Shown piece by piece: positions 25,201 through 52,384 of a stretch of DNA of 64,000 nt. Origin of the DNA: Halichondria panicea (taxonomy: Eukaryota > Porifera > Demospongiae > Suberitida > Halichondriidae); assembly GCF_963675165.1 (NCBI RefSeq), contig NC_087377.1:5890042-5954041 (forward strand). The letters run 5' to 3'. A program made the position numbers and the translations under genes. Under the pieces are notes generated by a model. The model did not search any database, was not told the DNA's origin, and was given only the letters and a program-made list of their open reading frames with translations. How positions within the stretch are numbered: the stretch's first letter is position 1; each line of letters begins with the position of its first letter.

Positions 25201-25732
25201 CGCTCGAAACAAAACACAGTGACTATGTATGCACCATCACTGTAAGCTTATGATTGTTCTAGCACCTCATGTATTTGGGGGGAAGAACAATATTAATTCC
25301 AATGTGCACAACCAAATACAGCAATCACATATTAAACTGCTGAACTAGTACATCCAGGATGCAAATGAAATAATAATTAGCAAATTAAGGTGTAAATTGC
25401 TTGATAAATTGCTTGATAAACACACAATGTGAACTAATCAAAAAGTCTCGCCTAACTATAATTATCACAACACATCAATGTTGCACTCAACAATTATACC
25501 ACGCTGCAGTCTAGTCACATCATATACACAGCCACTTACTTGCTATTTGACACTGCACTCCAGTGTATCCAATACCAGAGCAGTCACACATACTGTTAAC
25601 ACAGGTGCCACCATTCAGGCACATTGTGTTACCACACATAACAGGACCTCCTTGAGCTTCCACAAGAGAGAGGGTGGACAAGACGGCAATGGTTAAGCAG
25701 GCTAGGAGGTGGGTAGCGAGAGTGTGACACAT
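7332..25732 (-). CDS. Adhesion GPCR gene 2 (EGF, HRM, EGF/TSP3, HRM, GAIN, 7TM)
   Basis: Complete adhesion receptor of 1117 codons in 27 exons, 5' to 3': 25732-25540, 22710-22600, 22166-21961, 21844-21670, 21367-21296, 20987-20914, 20687-20553, 20305-20245, 17986-17882, 17641-17550, 17202-17109, 16956-16838, 16588-16520, 15618-15504, 15365-15219, 11879-11816, 11244-11074, 10847-10697, 10370-10252, 10071-9960, 9620-9467, 9101-9020, 8828-8762, 8500-8361, 8108-7982, 7851-7810, 7688-7332. The frame is continuous and the exon sum is divisible by three. One intron (donor at 17108) is GC-AG. The ATG at 25732 opens a clear signal peptide. Introns contain a complete unrelated gene, a retroelement relic and a minisatellite. 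Donor of exon 3 (gtagaa) is the weakest boundary. Confidence 0.85.
10697..17202 (-). CDS. Gene 2 GAIN domain and GPS
   Basis: Exons 17202-17109, 16956-16838, 16588-16520, 15618-15504, 15365-15219, 11879-11816, 11244-11074 and 10847-10697. Alignment with gene 3 fixes the frames (GSRQLLDIAERY beside GSQVLLDNTERF). The GPS is split at phase 2: YICAFWQFST at the end of 11244-11074, then SGSWETDGV...CNATHLTSFAVL in 10847-10697. The cleavage triplet HLT is intact and the tethered agonist starts TSFAVLVDL. The intron 11880-15218 carries the retroelement relic. Confidence 0.85.
11640..11795. repeat. Dispersed SINE-like repeat, copy 1
   Basis: Contains GAGCAGTTACAGCTGG (11706-11721), a CA tract, and CTACGCCCGAGGCATAA. 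The same order of blocks occurs at 24595-24745, 61775-61890 and in part at 16370-16395. No ORF. Class not determined. Confidence 0.5.
12260..15070 (+). pseudogene. Decayed reverse-transcriptase retroelement in gene 2 intron
   Basis: Opposite strand to the host gene. Fragments in shifting frames read as one RT-bearing ORF of a family I recall from sponges and cnidarians. Visible pieces: a helical N-terminal part (12310-12770), the RT palm with LVDASNSFNALNR (about 13330) and the catalytic VWYADDSAA box (about 13585), a tail with CDCGKNFNVEHTLSCAKG and RHNEIRD (about 14400-14490), and DVRVFNP near 14680. Several frameshifts and stops, such as the TAG ending the piece before 13230, make it inactive. 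Ends are not defined; no long terminal repeats seen. It lies wholly within intron 11880-15218. Confidence 0.8.
15789..16247. repeat. Inverted repeat pair around a TG tract
   Basis: CTCAAGGAAAGGTGGGACCAC at 15789-15809 is matched in reverse complement by GTGGTCCCGCCTTTCCTTGAG at 16227-16247. They bracket about 420 bp without coding sequence in a gene 2 intron. This may be an unclassified transposon with inverted ends; no target duplication was identified. Confidence 0.5.
16188..16221. repeat. (TG)n microsatellite
   Basis: Uninterrupted run of about 17 TG dinucleotides in an intron of gene 2. Confidence 0.95.
17254..17408. mobile_element. MITE family D, copy 1 (GGTTT..AATGCG ends)
   Basis: Begins CAGGTTTAGAATGCGAG and ends GGCATTCGAAAC. 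The interior has ATTGCGAATGACACTGTACA, shared with the better-kept copy at 62591-62742. Fragments of the same family appear at 53095-53220 (GAATGCGAG, CACAAATTGCGAG) and about 19905-20010. In a gene 2 intron. Confidence 0.6.
17550..17986 (-). CDS. Gene 2 second HRM domain
   Basis: Exons 17986-17882 and 17641-17550 encode GCLMEEDEVWEVSWGNT...QRCPQGPG then FITRDCSPKGWMKAQADQC. Cys and Trp spacing is that of HRM domains, and an intron splits it at the same place as the first HRM. It leads straight into the GAIN domain. Two HRM domains around an EGF/TSP3 block occur in both gene 2 and gene 3. Confidence 0.8.
18254..19710 (-). CDS. Nested death-fold protein gene in gene 2 intron
   Basis: Two exons, 19710-18606 and 18543-18254, joined in phase 1 (donor gtaaag, acceptor ttag), give 464 aa. 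Residues about 20-95 look like a CARD/death-fold helix bundle (DLVDIIKQSPEPIGLELFA... RNKATRVVTVVTDR). The region near residues 220-360 (FDFLRGYYSWFNYQLIELLI, then EYCKHRLCRVPAIGFGKG, VALYLRTVRNGCVELTYDIP) matches a conserved block I recall from many uncharacterised sponge and cnidarian death-domain proteins. The tail is Ser-rich (KESGFGSP). The gene sits on the same strand inside the host intron between the TSP3 and second HRM exons. Start may be the Met at 19710 or 19698. Role inferred: intracellular adaptor. Confidence 0.75.
20245..20987 (-). CDS. Gene 2 EGF / thrombospondin type-3-like exons
   Basis: Exon 20987-20914 ends with CSCKDMNNTCR. Exon 20687-20553 continues CFFPYFIGDGETC and then an acidic calcium-type loop (DEDGDGYPN). 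Exon 20305-20245 has DNCPSHYNPAQD. This EGF plus Dx(D/N)xDG and DNCPxxxNPxQ pattern is that of thrombospondin type-3 repeats, which bind calcium. Phases run 0-0-0-1. Gene 3 has the same block (37479-38076). Confidence 0.8.
21296..22710 (-). CDS. Gene 2 first HRM domain and unassigned module
   Basis: Exons 22710-22600 and 22166-21961 encode a hormone-receptor-motif (HRM) domain: CPMEAAAGILWRPNT... then TRTCTNGTWSPLDYSGC, the usual C...W...C...C-x-NG-x-W...C pattern, split by an intron. After it come about 110 residues on exons 22166-21961 (end), 21844-21670 and 21367-21296 that I cannot assign. They align in position and hydrophobic pattern with residues coded at 36930-37443 of gene 3 (AEQVDSRAFMLIWIPL beside SDQSLPFLIVFFTLI). 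A SEA-like fold is one guess. Confidence 0.75.
22144..22520. repeat. Minisatellite, 32-bp unit, grown from a splice acceptor
   Basis: About 12 tandem units of TGCATGTACGGGTGATGGTA plus CCAGCTAGTGTG, varying from 31 to 38 bp. The first unit (22144-22175) overlaps the 5' end of the gene 2 HRM exon: on the minus strand each unit reads ctag|CTGGTACCATCACCCGTACATGC, that is, the acceptor AG and about 25 nt of coding sequence. Many upstream units thus carry a copy of the same acceptor. Confidence 0.9.
22711..25539. other. Gene 2 intron 1, no convincing exon
   Basis: This 2.8-kb intron separates the signal/EGF exon from the HRM. A 93-codon minus-strand ORF (23862-23581) with two hydrophobic stretches is open but has no support as a gene. 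Positions 24595-24745 carry a dispersed SINE-like repeat. Otherwise AT-rich sequence with no recognised feature. Confidence 0.5.
24595..24745. repeat. Dispersed SINE-like repeat, copy 2
   Basis: AGAAGCCTATAGAAGCT, then TTGAGCAGTTTACAGCTGG, a CA-rich tract, and CTACGCCTCGAGGCATAATTA. Same blocks as the copies at 11640-11795 and 61775-61890. Located in intron 1 of gene 2. Confidence 0.5.
25540..25732 (-). CDS. Gene 2 exon 1: signal peptide and EGF-like domain
   Basis: Residues 1-26 are a hydrophobic signal peptide (LLACLTIAVLSTLSLVEA). They are followed by a compact six-cysteine EGF-like domain (CGNTMC, LNGGTC, CDC, then GYTGVQC). Donor gtaagt (complement of 25534-25539) ends the exon in phase 1, joining A to TG of exon 2. 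This short EGF replaces the SRCR/Calx-beta/Ig stack present at the same position in gene 3. Confidence 0.85.
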
Positions 25733-26132
25733 TTTGTAGCCAGCAGCTGTGTGTATAATTATGTATGATGTAAGTGTGAATAACTAGCTACGTATGAGCT
25801 AGCTCTAGACAATAGATATTCTACATAGAATTGTCTTACCACTTTGTTTAAATTAAGCCACAGAACAGTAATTATACAATTCAAGAGTATCAGGGCTAAG
25901 GATTCATTAACTCAAGCAGCCCCTCCCACCCAAAGCCAAGGGCGTTGTTTTCTGCGCATGCACATTCAGAAGGAAGCACCCAGGCCCACCCTTTTTTGCC
26001 CCCTCATGGGACACTGGAAATAACTGCTTGGCTACCAATAATATTATACTACCTAAATCTACAAGGAAAAGGAATTGAGAATACAGCAGATCTAGATGTA
26101 AATCTTAGACTTAGTCAACCTCCTATTTGGTC
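25733..26132. promoter_or_regulatory. Putative bidirectional promoter of genes 2 and 3
   Basis: 400 bp separate the divergent start codons at 25732 (-) and 26133 (+), and both open signal-peptide exons. The interval must hold both 5' UTRs and probably shared control sequence. A GC-richer patch near 25920-26010 contains TGCGCATGCA (25952-25961), resembling an NRF1-type palindrome. No TATA box is obvious. Transcription start sites cannot be seen. Confidence 0.45.
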
Positions 26133-45088
<18,956 letters not shown>

Positions 45089-45763
45089 ATTCTCTTTACA
45101 TACACATAATTACCATAGCCATTTTTTACCATGTTTTAAACCCTTCACCTGATTATGATGACTGGTGAATCAAGTACAAGCTCTATTAATTTTGTTGATA
45201 GTGAAAACAAAAACAGTTAGTGTATATACATATACATGCCAGTGACTTTCTATAATTATGCTAACATTGAAAACAAAAGTACATCTGTTTTGTCAACAAT
45301 GCATGCTTCTCGGGTGTTGTATAATACGTACACTGACTCGGTGCAAACAGCTACACAGATCTAATTAATACTAGCCTATCTCATTACTGTGAGTTTGTAA
45401 AACTAGATAACAAGATCTAGACTGCATTGAAGGTCATACAGTAGCCTCCCTCACAGGCCTTGGATTGGGATCGAGGCTATAAGCCTGTACAGGTATTATA
45501 GATCTAGCTATCAGATATGAAACAACCCTACAGTGCATGCATAATTATACATACATGTGTAAGGTTGCATGTAGATATATCTATCATAGTACTGTAAGTC
45601 CATAGGCTATGGCTTCATGTGCTCTGCAAGTGAAACTTTAGAACAGTACATGGTAGATGTAATCAAATACAACAAAGTACACATGACCTAAACAGTATTG
45701 ATACTGTTGTATGTATTCACACTTAAGCAATGCAAGCCTTTATAGCAGTGTTCTCAGGCAATA
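45089..45763. other. Intergenic region, genes 3 to 4
   Basis: 675 bp of AT-rich sequence between the gene 3 stop and the next same-strand gene. No ORF, RNA gene or clear repeat seen. It should contain the gene 3 3' UTR and the promoter of the type II membrane protein gene. Confidence 0.4.
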
Positions 45764-47023
45764 ATGGATTCACACAGCATCAAGATAAACAAGTTGACTA
45801 ACAAGCTGAATGCTCAAGGAATTTCTCAAAGGAAAATCGAGAGAAGCAGAAAGGTACTGTCTGAATACTATTTACTGGCACTGGCACTCTGTTTTCTAGC
45901 ACTTACTTCATATGTGTTCAAAGTGAAGTACACAAATCAGTTATTTGTAAACGAGCAAAAACATATGTGCGAAAAAAACATAACGTTAACACAGTTGAAT
46001 CTTATGATGATGAGCCTCAAAGAGTGCCAGACTCGACTCAATAAAAATGAACTACTAACAATAACACCTGATTTAGAAAATCTTCAGGATTTTTTGATGA
46101 GAATTGAGCAGTCTGCAGTGAAAGACATTCGCTTATTCGAGTTAAACAGTCTTTCCTTTCAAGTGAAAAAAATTGAAGAATATATTCAGAAGTTTTCTTG
46201 TAACAAAAATACTGTTGAGAACCCTGCTAAATCTTGCAGCAAGTTGCCTCAAGGCAGCTTATCAGGAGAATACTGGATCACTGGCAGTGACAATTCTCCA
46301 ATACCTGTCTATTGCAGCACTAATCGCAAGAACTGCCATTGCAACACTACAGGGGGGTGGATGAAGGTAGCTGATATTGATATGACTGACCCCTACAAAA
46401 AGTGTCCAGATGGTTTCAAAGTGATCAACAGAACTGAATCACCTCTACGAACTTGTGGCCGTACGGATTCTCTCAAACGATGCGCTTCAACTACGTTTCC
46501 AGTACATGGAGTCAAATATTCACATGTGTGTGGACGAATTATTGGCTACCAAGTTGGATCTCCAGATGCCTTTTATCCATTTATCCATTTAGGGCAATCG
46601 ATTGATGGTTATTACATCAACGGTATTAGTCTCACACATGGAAAATCACCAAGGCAACACATATGGTCGTTCGCAGGTGCAGTTGGAGAAAGTTACCACG
46701 GAGGAGATGATAGTTTATGCCCTTGCATTAACAATCGAGAATCAGCCAGCAATATTCCTCTATTTGTTGGGAATGACTATTTCTGTGACACAGCTTTGAG
46801 AGGTCACAATTTTTCGGTTGGCTTTTTCTATCAGAAAGATCCACTATGGGACGGACAAGGATGTGGAAGTACTAGTAGTTGTTGTGAGTGTAACAAGGCT
46901 CCTTGGTTTTGTAAGCAGCTTCTTTATACAACTGCTGATGATATTGAGTTGAGAATATGCAACGAAGAAGATGCATCTGTCGATGATACACCTTTTGAGA
47001 TCGTGGAACTGTACGTTCACTAG
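45764..47023 (+). CDS. Type II membrane protein with fibrinogen-like ectodomain
   Basis: Single exon, 419 aa. Residues about 1-34 are a basic cytoplasmic tail, and about 35-52 a membrane helix (YYLLALALCFLALTSYVF). A helical, probably coiled-coil stalk runs to about 145. The rest is a Cys-rich globular domain starting CSKLPQGSLSGEYWI, with GGWMKVADIDMTD, SHVCGRIIGYQVGSPDAFYP, GISLTHGKSPRQHIWSFAG, LFVGNDYFCDT, DPLWDGQGCG and a closing VELYVH. This matches a large uncharacterised invertebrate family with a fibrinogen-C-like start that I recall from sponges, cnidarians and lancelets. No signal peptide, so type II topology is inferred. Lack of introns contrasts with all neighbours. Function unknown; surface recognition is a guess. 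Confidence 0.8.
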   Translation: MDSHSIKINKLTNKLNAQGISQRKIERSRKVLSEYYLLALALCFLALTSYVFKVKYTNQLFVNEQKHMCEKNITLTQLNLMMMSLKECQTRLNKNELLTITPDLENLQDFLMRIEQSAVKDIRLFELNSLSFQVKKIEEYIQKFSCNKNTVENPAKSCSKLPQGSLSGEYWITGSDNSPIPVYCSTNRKNCHCNTTGGWMKVADIDMTDPYKKCPDGFKVINRTESPLRTCGRTDSLKRCASTTFPVHGVKYSHVCGRIIGYQVGSPDAFYPFIHLGQSIDGYYINGISLTHGKSPRQHIWSFAGAVGESYHGGDDSLCPCINNRESASNIPLFVGNDYFCDTALRGHNFSVGFFYQKDPLWDGQGCGSTSSCCECNKAPWFCKQLLYTTADDIELRICNEEDASVDDTPFEIVELYVH

Positions 47024-47187
47024 TTGCATGTATTAATTGTTCCGTTATAATGAGTGTTGAGACACACTAGCTAGCTAGTAGCTATTAATTATGCAAGTCA
47101 GTCTGAAACTATACAATCATGTTCTTCACTTAGACAATCATAGCAAACATTAGGCTAGAAACTCATGGTTGCTATGATGTAAAATGC

Positions 47188-47424
47188 TTATAGACCTGTT
47201 TAGGAAGTTTCCACATGATTTAGAAGTAAGCCCAAAGGGCTGGTTCAATGGTCCCAGACATATTCTTTCTAGCCACATGCATCATCAAAATGATAATTAC
47301 CATGACAATTGTCACTAGCAATGCCACAGTCCAAACAAACTTGTAGTATCCTGAACGTAGTGAGGGTTCTACTATCCCTGAAGGCTTCTCAATCATGTAG
47401 AAACTTCCTGAACAGTGTCTATTA
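47188..47424. mobile_element. MITE-like element with embedded membrane ORF
   Basis: TAGACCTGTTTAGGAAGTTT near 47191-47210 is mirrored by the reverse complement of about 47394-47420 (TAGACACTGTTCAGGAAGTT), giving inverted ends of about 35-40 bp. Between them, on the minus strand (47396-47220), an ATG opens a 58-codon ORF with one strong membrane stretch (VWTVALLVTIVMVIIILMM). Because the ORF starts inside the inverted end, I treat it as part of the repeat and not as a proven gene. Confidence 0.55.
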
Positions 47425-48527
47425 TAACTATTATTTGTACCCGCAGTTTAATTTGAGCTTTCAATCCTGAAAACCTACATGGGGCCTGTTGCCTGAGATC
47501 AAAGGAATAGCAGTGCTAGCACATTAATTGTATAATCACGGCATAATTATTGTAGGGCCAATATAATTATGGCACTGGGGCAAAGTGACGGTTTTGTGAC
47601 CTGAACCCACCCTACACCCAATACTGCAAATCATCGCTTTTATAGTGACACACTGCATGACACTTGTGGTTTCTGTGGTAAATGTACTGCATATGCATGG
47701 TTTCGATGCAGTTACTGTGCACCAGGTGCTGGCCCACCTACGCCCACACACTGTTGCTAAGGAAAACTAACTATGAAACTGCTGCCAGTAGAGACATGGG
47801 TCCTTCAGTCACTATACTTAAAAGCACTATCCTACTAGTGCCTACCTCAAGAATCAAGAAGAAATATCACCCAGAAGAGGTACAGCAAGCCATTTTTAGT
47901 GAATAGCTAAAAATGGTTCGGCTTAGAAAACCACTAGTGCTAGGGACTTGGTTTTTATATCATTTTATGCTGTTTGAAATGCTTTTCAATATTACAGAAG
48001 GTTTTTTTAGAAACATCCTGTGTTGTTCAATTTATACACTTTTTGCTGTGACACACCCAGTTTAGAAAAATCTAGACCATATATATTATATATATGGATC
48101 AAAACTCTCTGTAATGTTGTTAACATGACATCATGGGTTAACTATGCTAAATATAGGCCCTATCCTGCACGTGGAACTCCAGATTGAACGTTTTAACACT
48201 TACTCTACGGTAATGGCTAAATAGCTCGCAAATGAAAGCCACGCCCCCAAATGATATTGCGGTAGTACGGTAGTATATACAATGTACATGCGAGCGCAGC
48301 CACAACTAATGAGATATAATGCGCACGCAGTGATTGTAAACATTGCGTGTGCAATTATTGCAGCCATACTATCTGCATTCTTGTGGTTAAATGTTATCAA
48401 TTTGTTACTATGGGCCAGCACCCATAAGTATTGTAATTCCAGCCACCAAAAACAGAACAAAAACTACGGTAACCTCACATCTATGCAGCAAGTGGTGTCT
48501 ATGCTGGTTTCTATATGCAGAAAATGG

Positions 48528-48665
48528 TTATTACATGGCAATTCGTGCCACAAGCAGCAGTTTATTGGCCCTTGTAGTAGATAATGATCTCGGGCCTTTA
48601 GGCCCCTTGACCACAATCTACTACCGGGCCAATAAACAGCTTGTGGCACTCATAACCATGTAATA
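48528..48665. repeat. Hairpin-forming inverted repeat
   Basis: TTATTACATGG...CGTGCCACAAGCAGCAG...TTTATTGGCCC on the left is mirrored by GGGCCAATAAACAGCTTG, GTGGCACTCATAACCATGTAATAA on the right. The loop has CGGGCCTTTAGGCCC. Likely a MITE. Confidence 0.7.
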
Positions 48666-49022
48666 ACTATTACGTAAATATGTCAGACTACTGCGACGAT
48701 GTTGTTGTTGAGTAAAAGATTCTAGCATATTGAAAGTGATTACAGTTAATTATAGAGATATAGAAAGTGATTACAGTTATTATAGAGATATTACGTCAAC
48801 AGTGCAGATTGAGTAGTGCATGTATATGTATGTGAGTGACTCCTAATGGTATAGCTAGCTGTACACGTATAGCATCAAGTATACCCACTTTAAAAACATG
48901 AGAGCAAAATAAATGTATACCCATGACATAATTATAGTCTTAATTAATTTAGATCGACTTGTGTCTATATAATATTTCTGCTGATTAGACTAGAATGCAA
49001 ACTACATGATTGTACTCACTGA

Positions 49023-49133
49023 CATGCATGCACGAATCACTACAAGTTCAGTTCAGTGCATTGATGTCATTGCGGTCATGTGATATGTCCAGGCCAATGC
49101 ACTAGCACTTGTATACTGATTCGTGCACGCATG
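49023..49133. repeat. Inverted repeat, about 110 bp
   Basis: CATGCATGCACGAATCACTA at the left end mirrors GATTCGTGCACGCATG at the right end, with CAGTGCATTG / CAATGCACTAG near the centre. Likely a short MITE. Confidence 0.6.
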
Positions 49134-49386
49134 TCGGACCTCCTCTGACATGTACCATACCCCGGCCCCCACTGCATGAACGTGTTTGGCCTAGAAAGCT
49201 AAGTCCACACAAACTCTCAGAATTATTGAGTAATTGTAGCAGTTTGAGATGTATGTATGCATGCAGATTAGAATCTTACTACAGTGCTAATAAGTATACT
49301 TGCTCAGAAAAATAATAGTTATAAATGTTACCATAACATACCAGTTCTGACATAATTATGGCCCAACTGAAACACAAACTACCATA

Positions 49387-49615
49387 TACCGTATAGCGCG
49401 AAATTTTCGAGGCACTTATATTTCGTGGATTGGCCTCTAAAAGCCATTTCGTTGCACAATGTTCGCGGAATGACTGCTAACCGGAAGCCACGCCTTAAAT
49501 CTTTGCACGTTATAGCAGGTAATTTAACAATTTTCGTGGACTTATTTTTGTGCAGAATTCTAACCCACGAAATCCGCGAAAATTAAGCCCCTCGAAAATT
49601 TCGCGCTATACGGTA
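49387..49615. mobile_element. MITE family E (TACCGTATAGCGCG ends)
   Basis: Starts TACCGTATAGCGCGAAATTT and ends AAATTTCGCGCTATACGGTA, a near-perfect inverted pair extended by TCGAGG/CCTCGA. The ~229-bp body has several CACGAAAA/TTTTCGTG words. A related fragment follows at 49619-49685. Confidence 0.8.
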
Positions 49616-50152
49616 GTGGGAAATTTTCGTGAGGTGCAAAAGTTTTTCGAGGGCAGAGAGCAGTAACGCGAAAATTAAAACTGGGATAAACTCCCACGCA
49701 CCGGTATTTCACATGCAAAGATATTGGTCAGGTGGGTGTGGTTTCCTGGCATTGAAACGCAAATATTAGAAGCCACGAACATTTCTGCTGAGGGCTCTGG
49801 AGCCATAGCGAAGCATGTGAACTGCAGATCGTGGTACTTGAAAATATTGGCTGTTTGTGCTAAGTAATGCACTAAAAGCGGGGAAACAACCAGGTAACAT
49901 GCGTTGAGAATGCACTGTTATTGGTATAGAGCTAATCTTGTTAGACTGATATGGGTATAGGTGGTGAAGAAAATCATCAAAGCATATCAAGTATGCACAA
50001 AGAAGGTAAACAACTGTCAGCAGCAGCTGGCAAGAATGCTTATACCATACTCCTCCATAAAAAAAGAGCATTGTAGTTATACTTTGTCCAAGGAGAATAA
50101 ACACAAGTCTAGCAAGCTATTTTGTATAGCTGCATGCAAGTATATAATAATT

Positions 50153-51888
50153 ATGGCTCATTTTCCACCAAAGAACATGGAAGACATATTGAAAAGCTAT
50201 GATGTCATCGAAGTGGGAGAGTTTCTAATGAATGAGAATATTCTGTCGGAAAGAGAGTTCAGAACCATTAAAACTCTCCGACACAAGCAAGATATTACCA
50301 GTTTCTTAACTCAAATGCTCAAAGGAGATTTATGTCGGCTTGAAATGTTTCGCAAGGCAATGATAAAATTTTCTATGGATGCCATGTATAGAACCATTAG
50401 CCAGCTTTCAGAATGGAGTTCTAGTTTACCAACTACAGTGGAGTCAGAGTGTTATCATGACACGTCCAAAGAGAAAGATGTAAACATGCTATTTTATGCT
50501 CATAATGTATATGGTCAACCGTCAGTTGATAGGCTTGCTCGAGTGAGTCAAGCAATAACTTGTGTATGTGATTTTACTAGCTAGTTGTATAAGCTTGTAA
50601 AGCAATGGTATCACTACGTATAGACTGCAGTCAATAAAACACCATCAATCATTAATTTAACTGGACTTCGTTAACATAAGCATATACTTCCAGGCATAGA
50701 TTTATGTGTATTCCCTTAATTGTTTATATCCTGCATTCTTGAGTGCATTATCCATGGGTGTTGTTCGTAAAAGAGGTAAACGAGTATTCTGCATGTAACT
50801 AATGCCCAGAATTTGTATTCCCATACCTATGCATGTAATTCACCGTCCTGTGTTTTTACCCTTTAAAGGCATTTTGCTTGTGGCAACCAGATCACGAGTA
50901 AAATTTTATGCACTTGCTCACTTTTTACATGCAGTCAATCAGTCAAGAAACTGGATATGATACTGAGTACCCTACGTATACAATGTCCCAACAACTGAGA
51001 AATATTCCAAAGTTAAAACACGCCACTGCCCAACCTAAGCCAAAGAGAAGTGAAGCAGTGCTGCAAGCACATACGAGCAGAAAAGAACGTTCAAAATCTA
51101 ATAGTGTAGTGAAAATTACAAATAACTATATACATGTGGTTCCACAAGATGTTTCAACAACTACTTCATCTAGAGTCAGACCAGTGTTATTGTCATTTCG
51201 CCACCGCCACCAAGCTGTACGTGATATAAATTTAGTATCATATCAATTACATAAAGAATATTAGTGACTGCATTCTTTTCCATAATTATTATAGGGAGCC
51301 TACTGTGATCAATTGTTACCACGATCAAGTGGCCAGTTGAAAGGTGAGTGAACTTTACTCTATTATGGCAGTATACTGTTATAATTATAACCGTCATGCC
51401 CCCCGGCCAGAGGAAAGTTATCATGTTATCCTTGATATAAAGTACAAACTAATGCCAGGAGCTAGGCACTTAAGTCCCAAATGAACACGTAGTACACAAA
51501 AAATGCCACCTCATGCCAAAATTTACAAGCTATATACATGCATCTACTAACAGAACAAAATTCGACAGATGTGATGCTCAAATGTTTTAGAGACCTACTA
51601 AAGGAATGCAGTCATGAGCTATTTAGCAGCTTGAATGTGGATTCCTTACTGCCACACCTACAAAAGGAGCGGCTGGTGACACACGAAGAGTTTCAGACTC
51701 TCATTCACCCATCGAAAACGAGCCAAGAGAAGAAGAACTTTTTATTGTCAATTCTACCTTCTAAAGGGGAAAATGCATATGAAGGATTTCTCACTTGTCT
51801 GACCAATGCAGATGACCATTCAGGACATTCGTATTTGGTCAAACTATTGACTAGGTTGCTTCCGTCAAAATCTGTAACATTTGTTTAG
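50153..51888 (+). CDS. CARD-linker-CARD protein (gene 5)
   Basis: Four exons: 50153-50542, 50935-51216, 51295-51343, 51554-51888; phases 0,0,1; 351 aa. Residues about 5-90 form a divergent CARD-like helix bundle (EDILKSYDVIEVGEFLMNEN, ILSEREF). Residues 131-225 are a polar, basic linker with PKPKR and TNNYIHVVP (T at residue 192). The C-terminal CARD covers about 245-345 (SLLPHLQKERLVTHEEFQTL, LPSKGENAYEGFLTCL, HSYLVKLL). Predicted role: cytosolic or nuclear adaptor assembling by CARD-CARD contacts. Starts at the ATG before HFPPKN; the open frame extends upstream to 49961. Same exon plan as the next gene, so a tandem duplicate. Confidence 0.75.
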
Positions 51889-52384
51889 GCTGAGCATATT
51901 AATTTTGTGTGAGTCTATCCAGGCAGAGGCCCACACTATACCATACATTATTATGACACTACAAACATTATCGGACTATACTTATTATTATTGAAATCTG
52001 TAATTTTCGTAAAGGTATACATTGTCAGATGACTATAATTATTTCGGAGAATGAATAAAATTTTCGCTGAGTGTTTATACGTTTGGAGATGGGTTTCCAC
52101 CATGGATACTCCACTCCATGCACGCGCATGCATGCCTGTAATTATTGTTGCACGGGCTTTTGTGTCCACATGCACCAGTCGTGACTGTACGGATTACGTG
52201 TATTATGATAACAAAGACGCATCCCCCACACGGCTGACAATGCAATACTCGAACGTTAGGCTAGAGTTGGTAGTCGGTACTAATTATACGGTGTAGAAAT
52301 ACCCACAGGCTCATTAAGTTTATTGTGCATATGCATGCATACATGTACTAGTTTTGTCCTACTGTTGTGTTTCTGAGTGTAGAT
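51889..52384. other. Intergenic region between CARD genes 5 and 6
   Basis: 496 bp. No coding sequence recognised; a 52051-52296 open frame has no supporting features. It should hold the gene 5 3' UTR and gene 6 promoter. GCATGC words and an ACTCCACTCCATGCACGCGC patch are visible; nothing is assigned. Confidence 0.4.

Larger units (their letters stand above)
47024..50152. other. Intergenic region rich in inverted-repeat elements
   Basis: 3.1 kb between the type II membrane gene and the first CARD gene. It holds four inverted-repeat elements (47188-47424, 48528-48665, 49023-49133, 49387-49615), each listed separately. Open frames near 47536-47751 and 48200-48660 are not supported by splice sites or recognisable domains. 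No RNA gene recognised. Confidence 0.5.

Noticed and set aside
47536..47751. Cys- and His-rich minus-strand ORFs as an upstream exon of the 47220-47396 membrane ORF
   Set aside because: Two frames compete, neither has a domain, and the downstream ORF lies inside an inverted-repeat element.
48200..48663. Overlapping ORFs on both strands near 48.2-48.66 kb
   Set aside because: They run through the hairpin repeat at 48528-48665 and have no domain or splice support.
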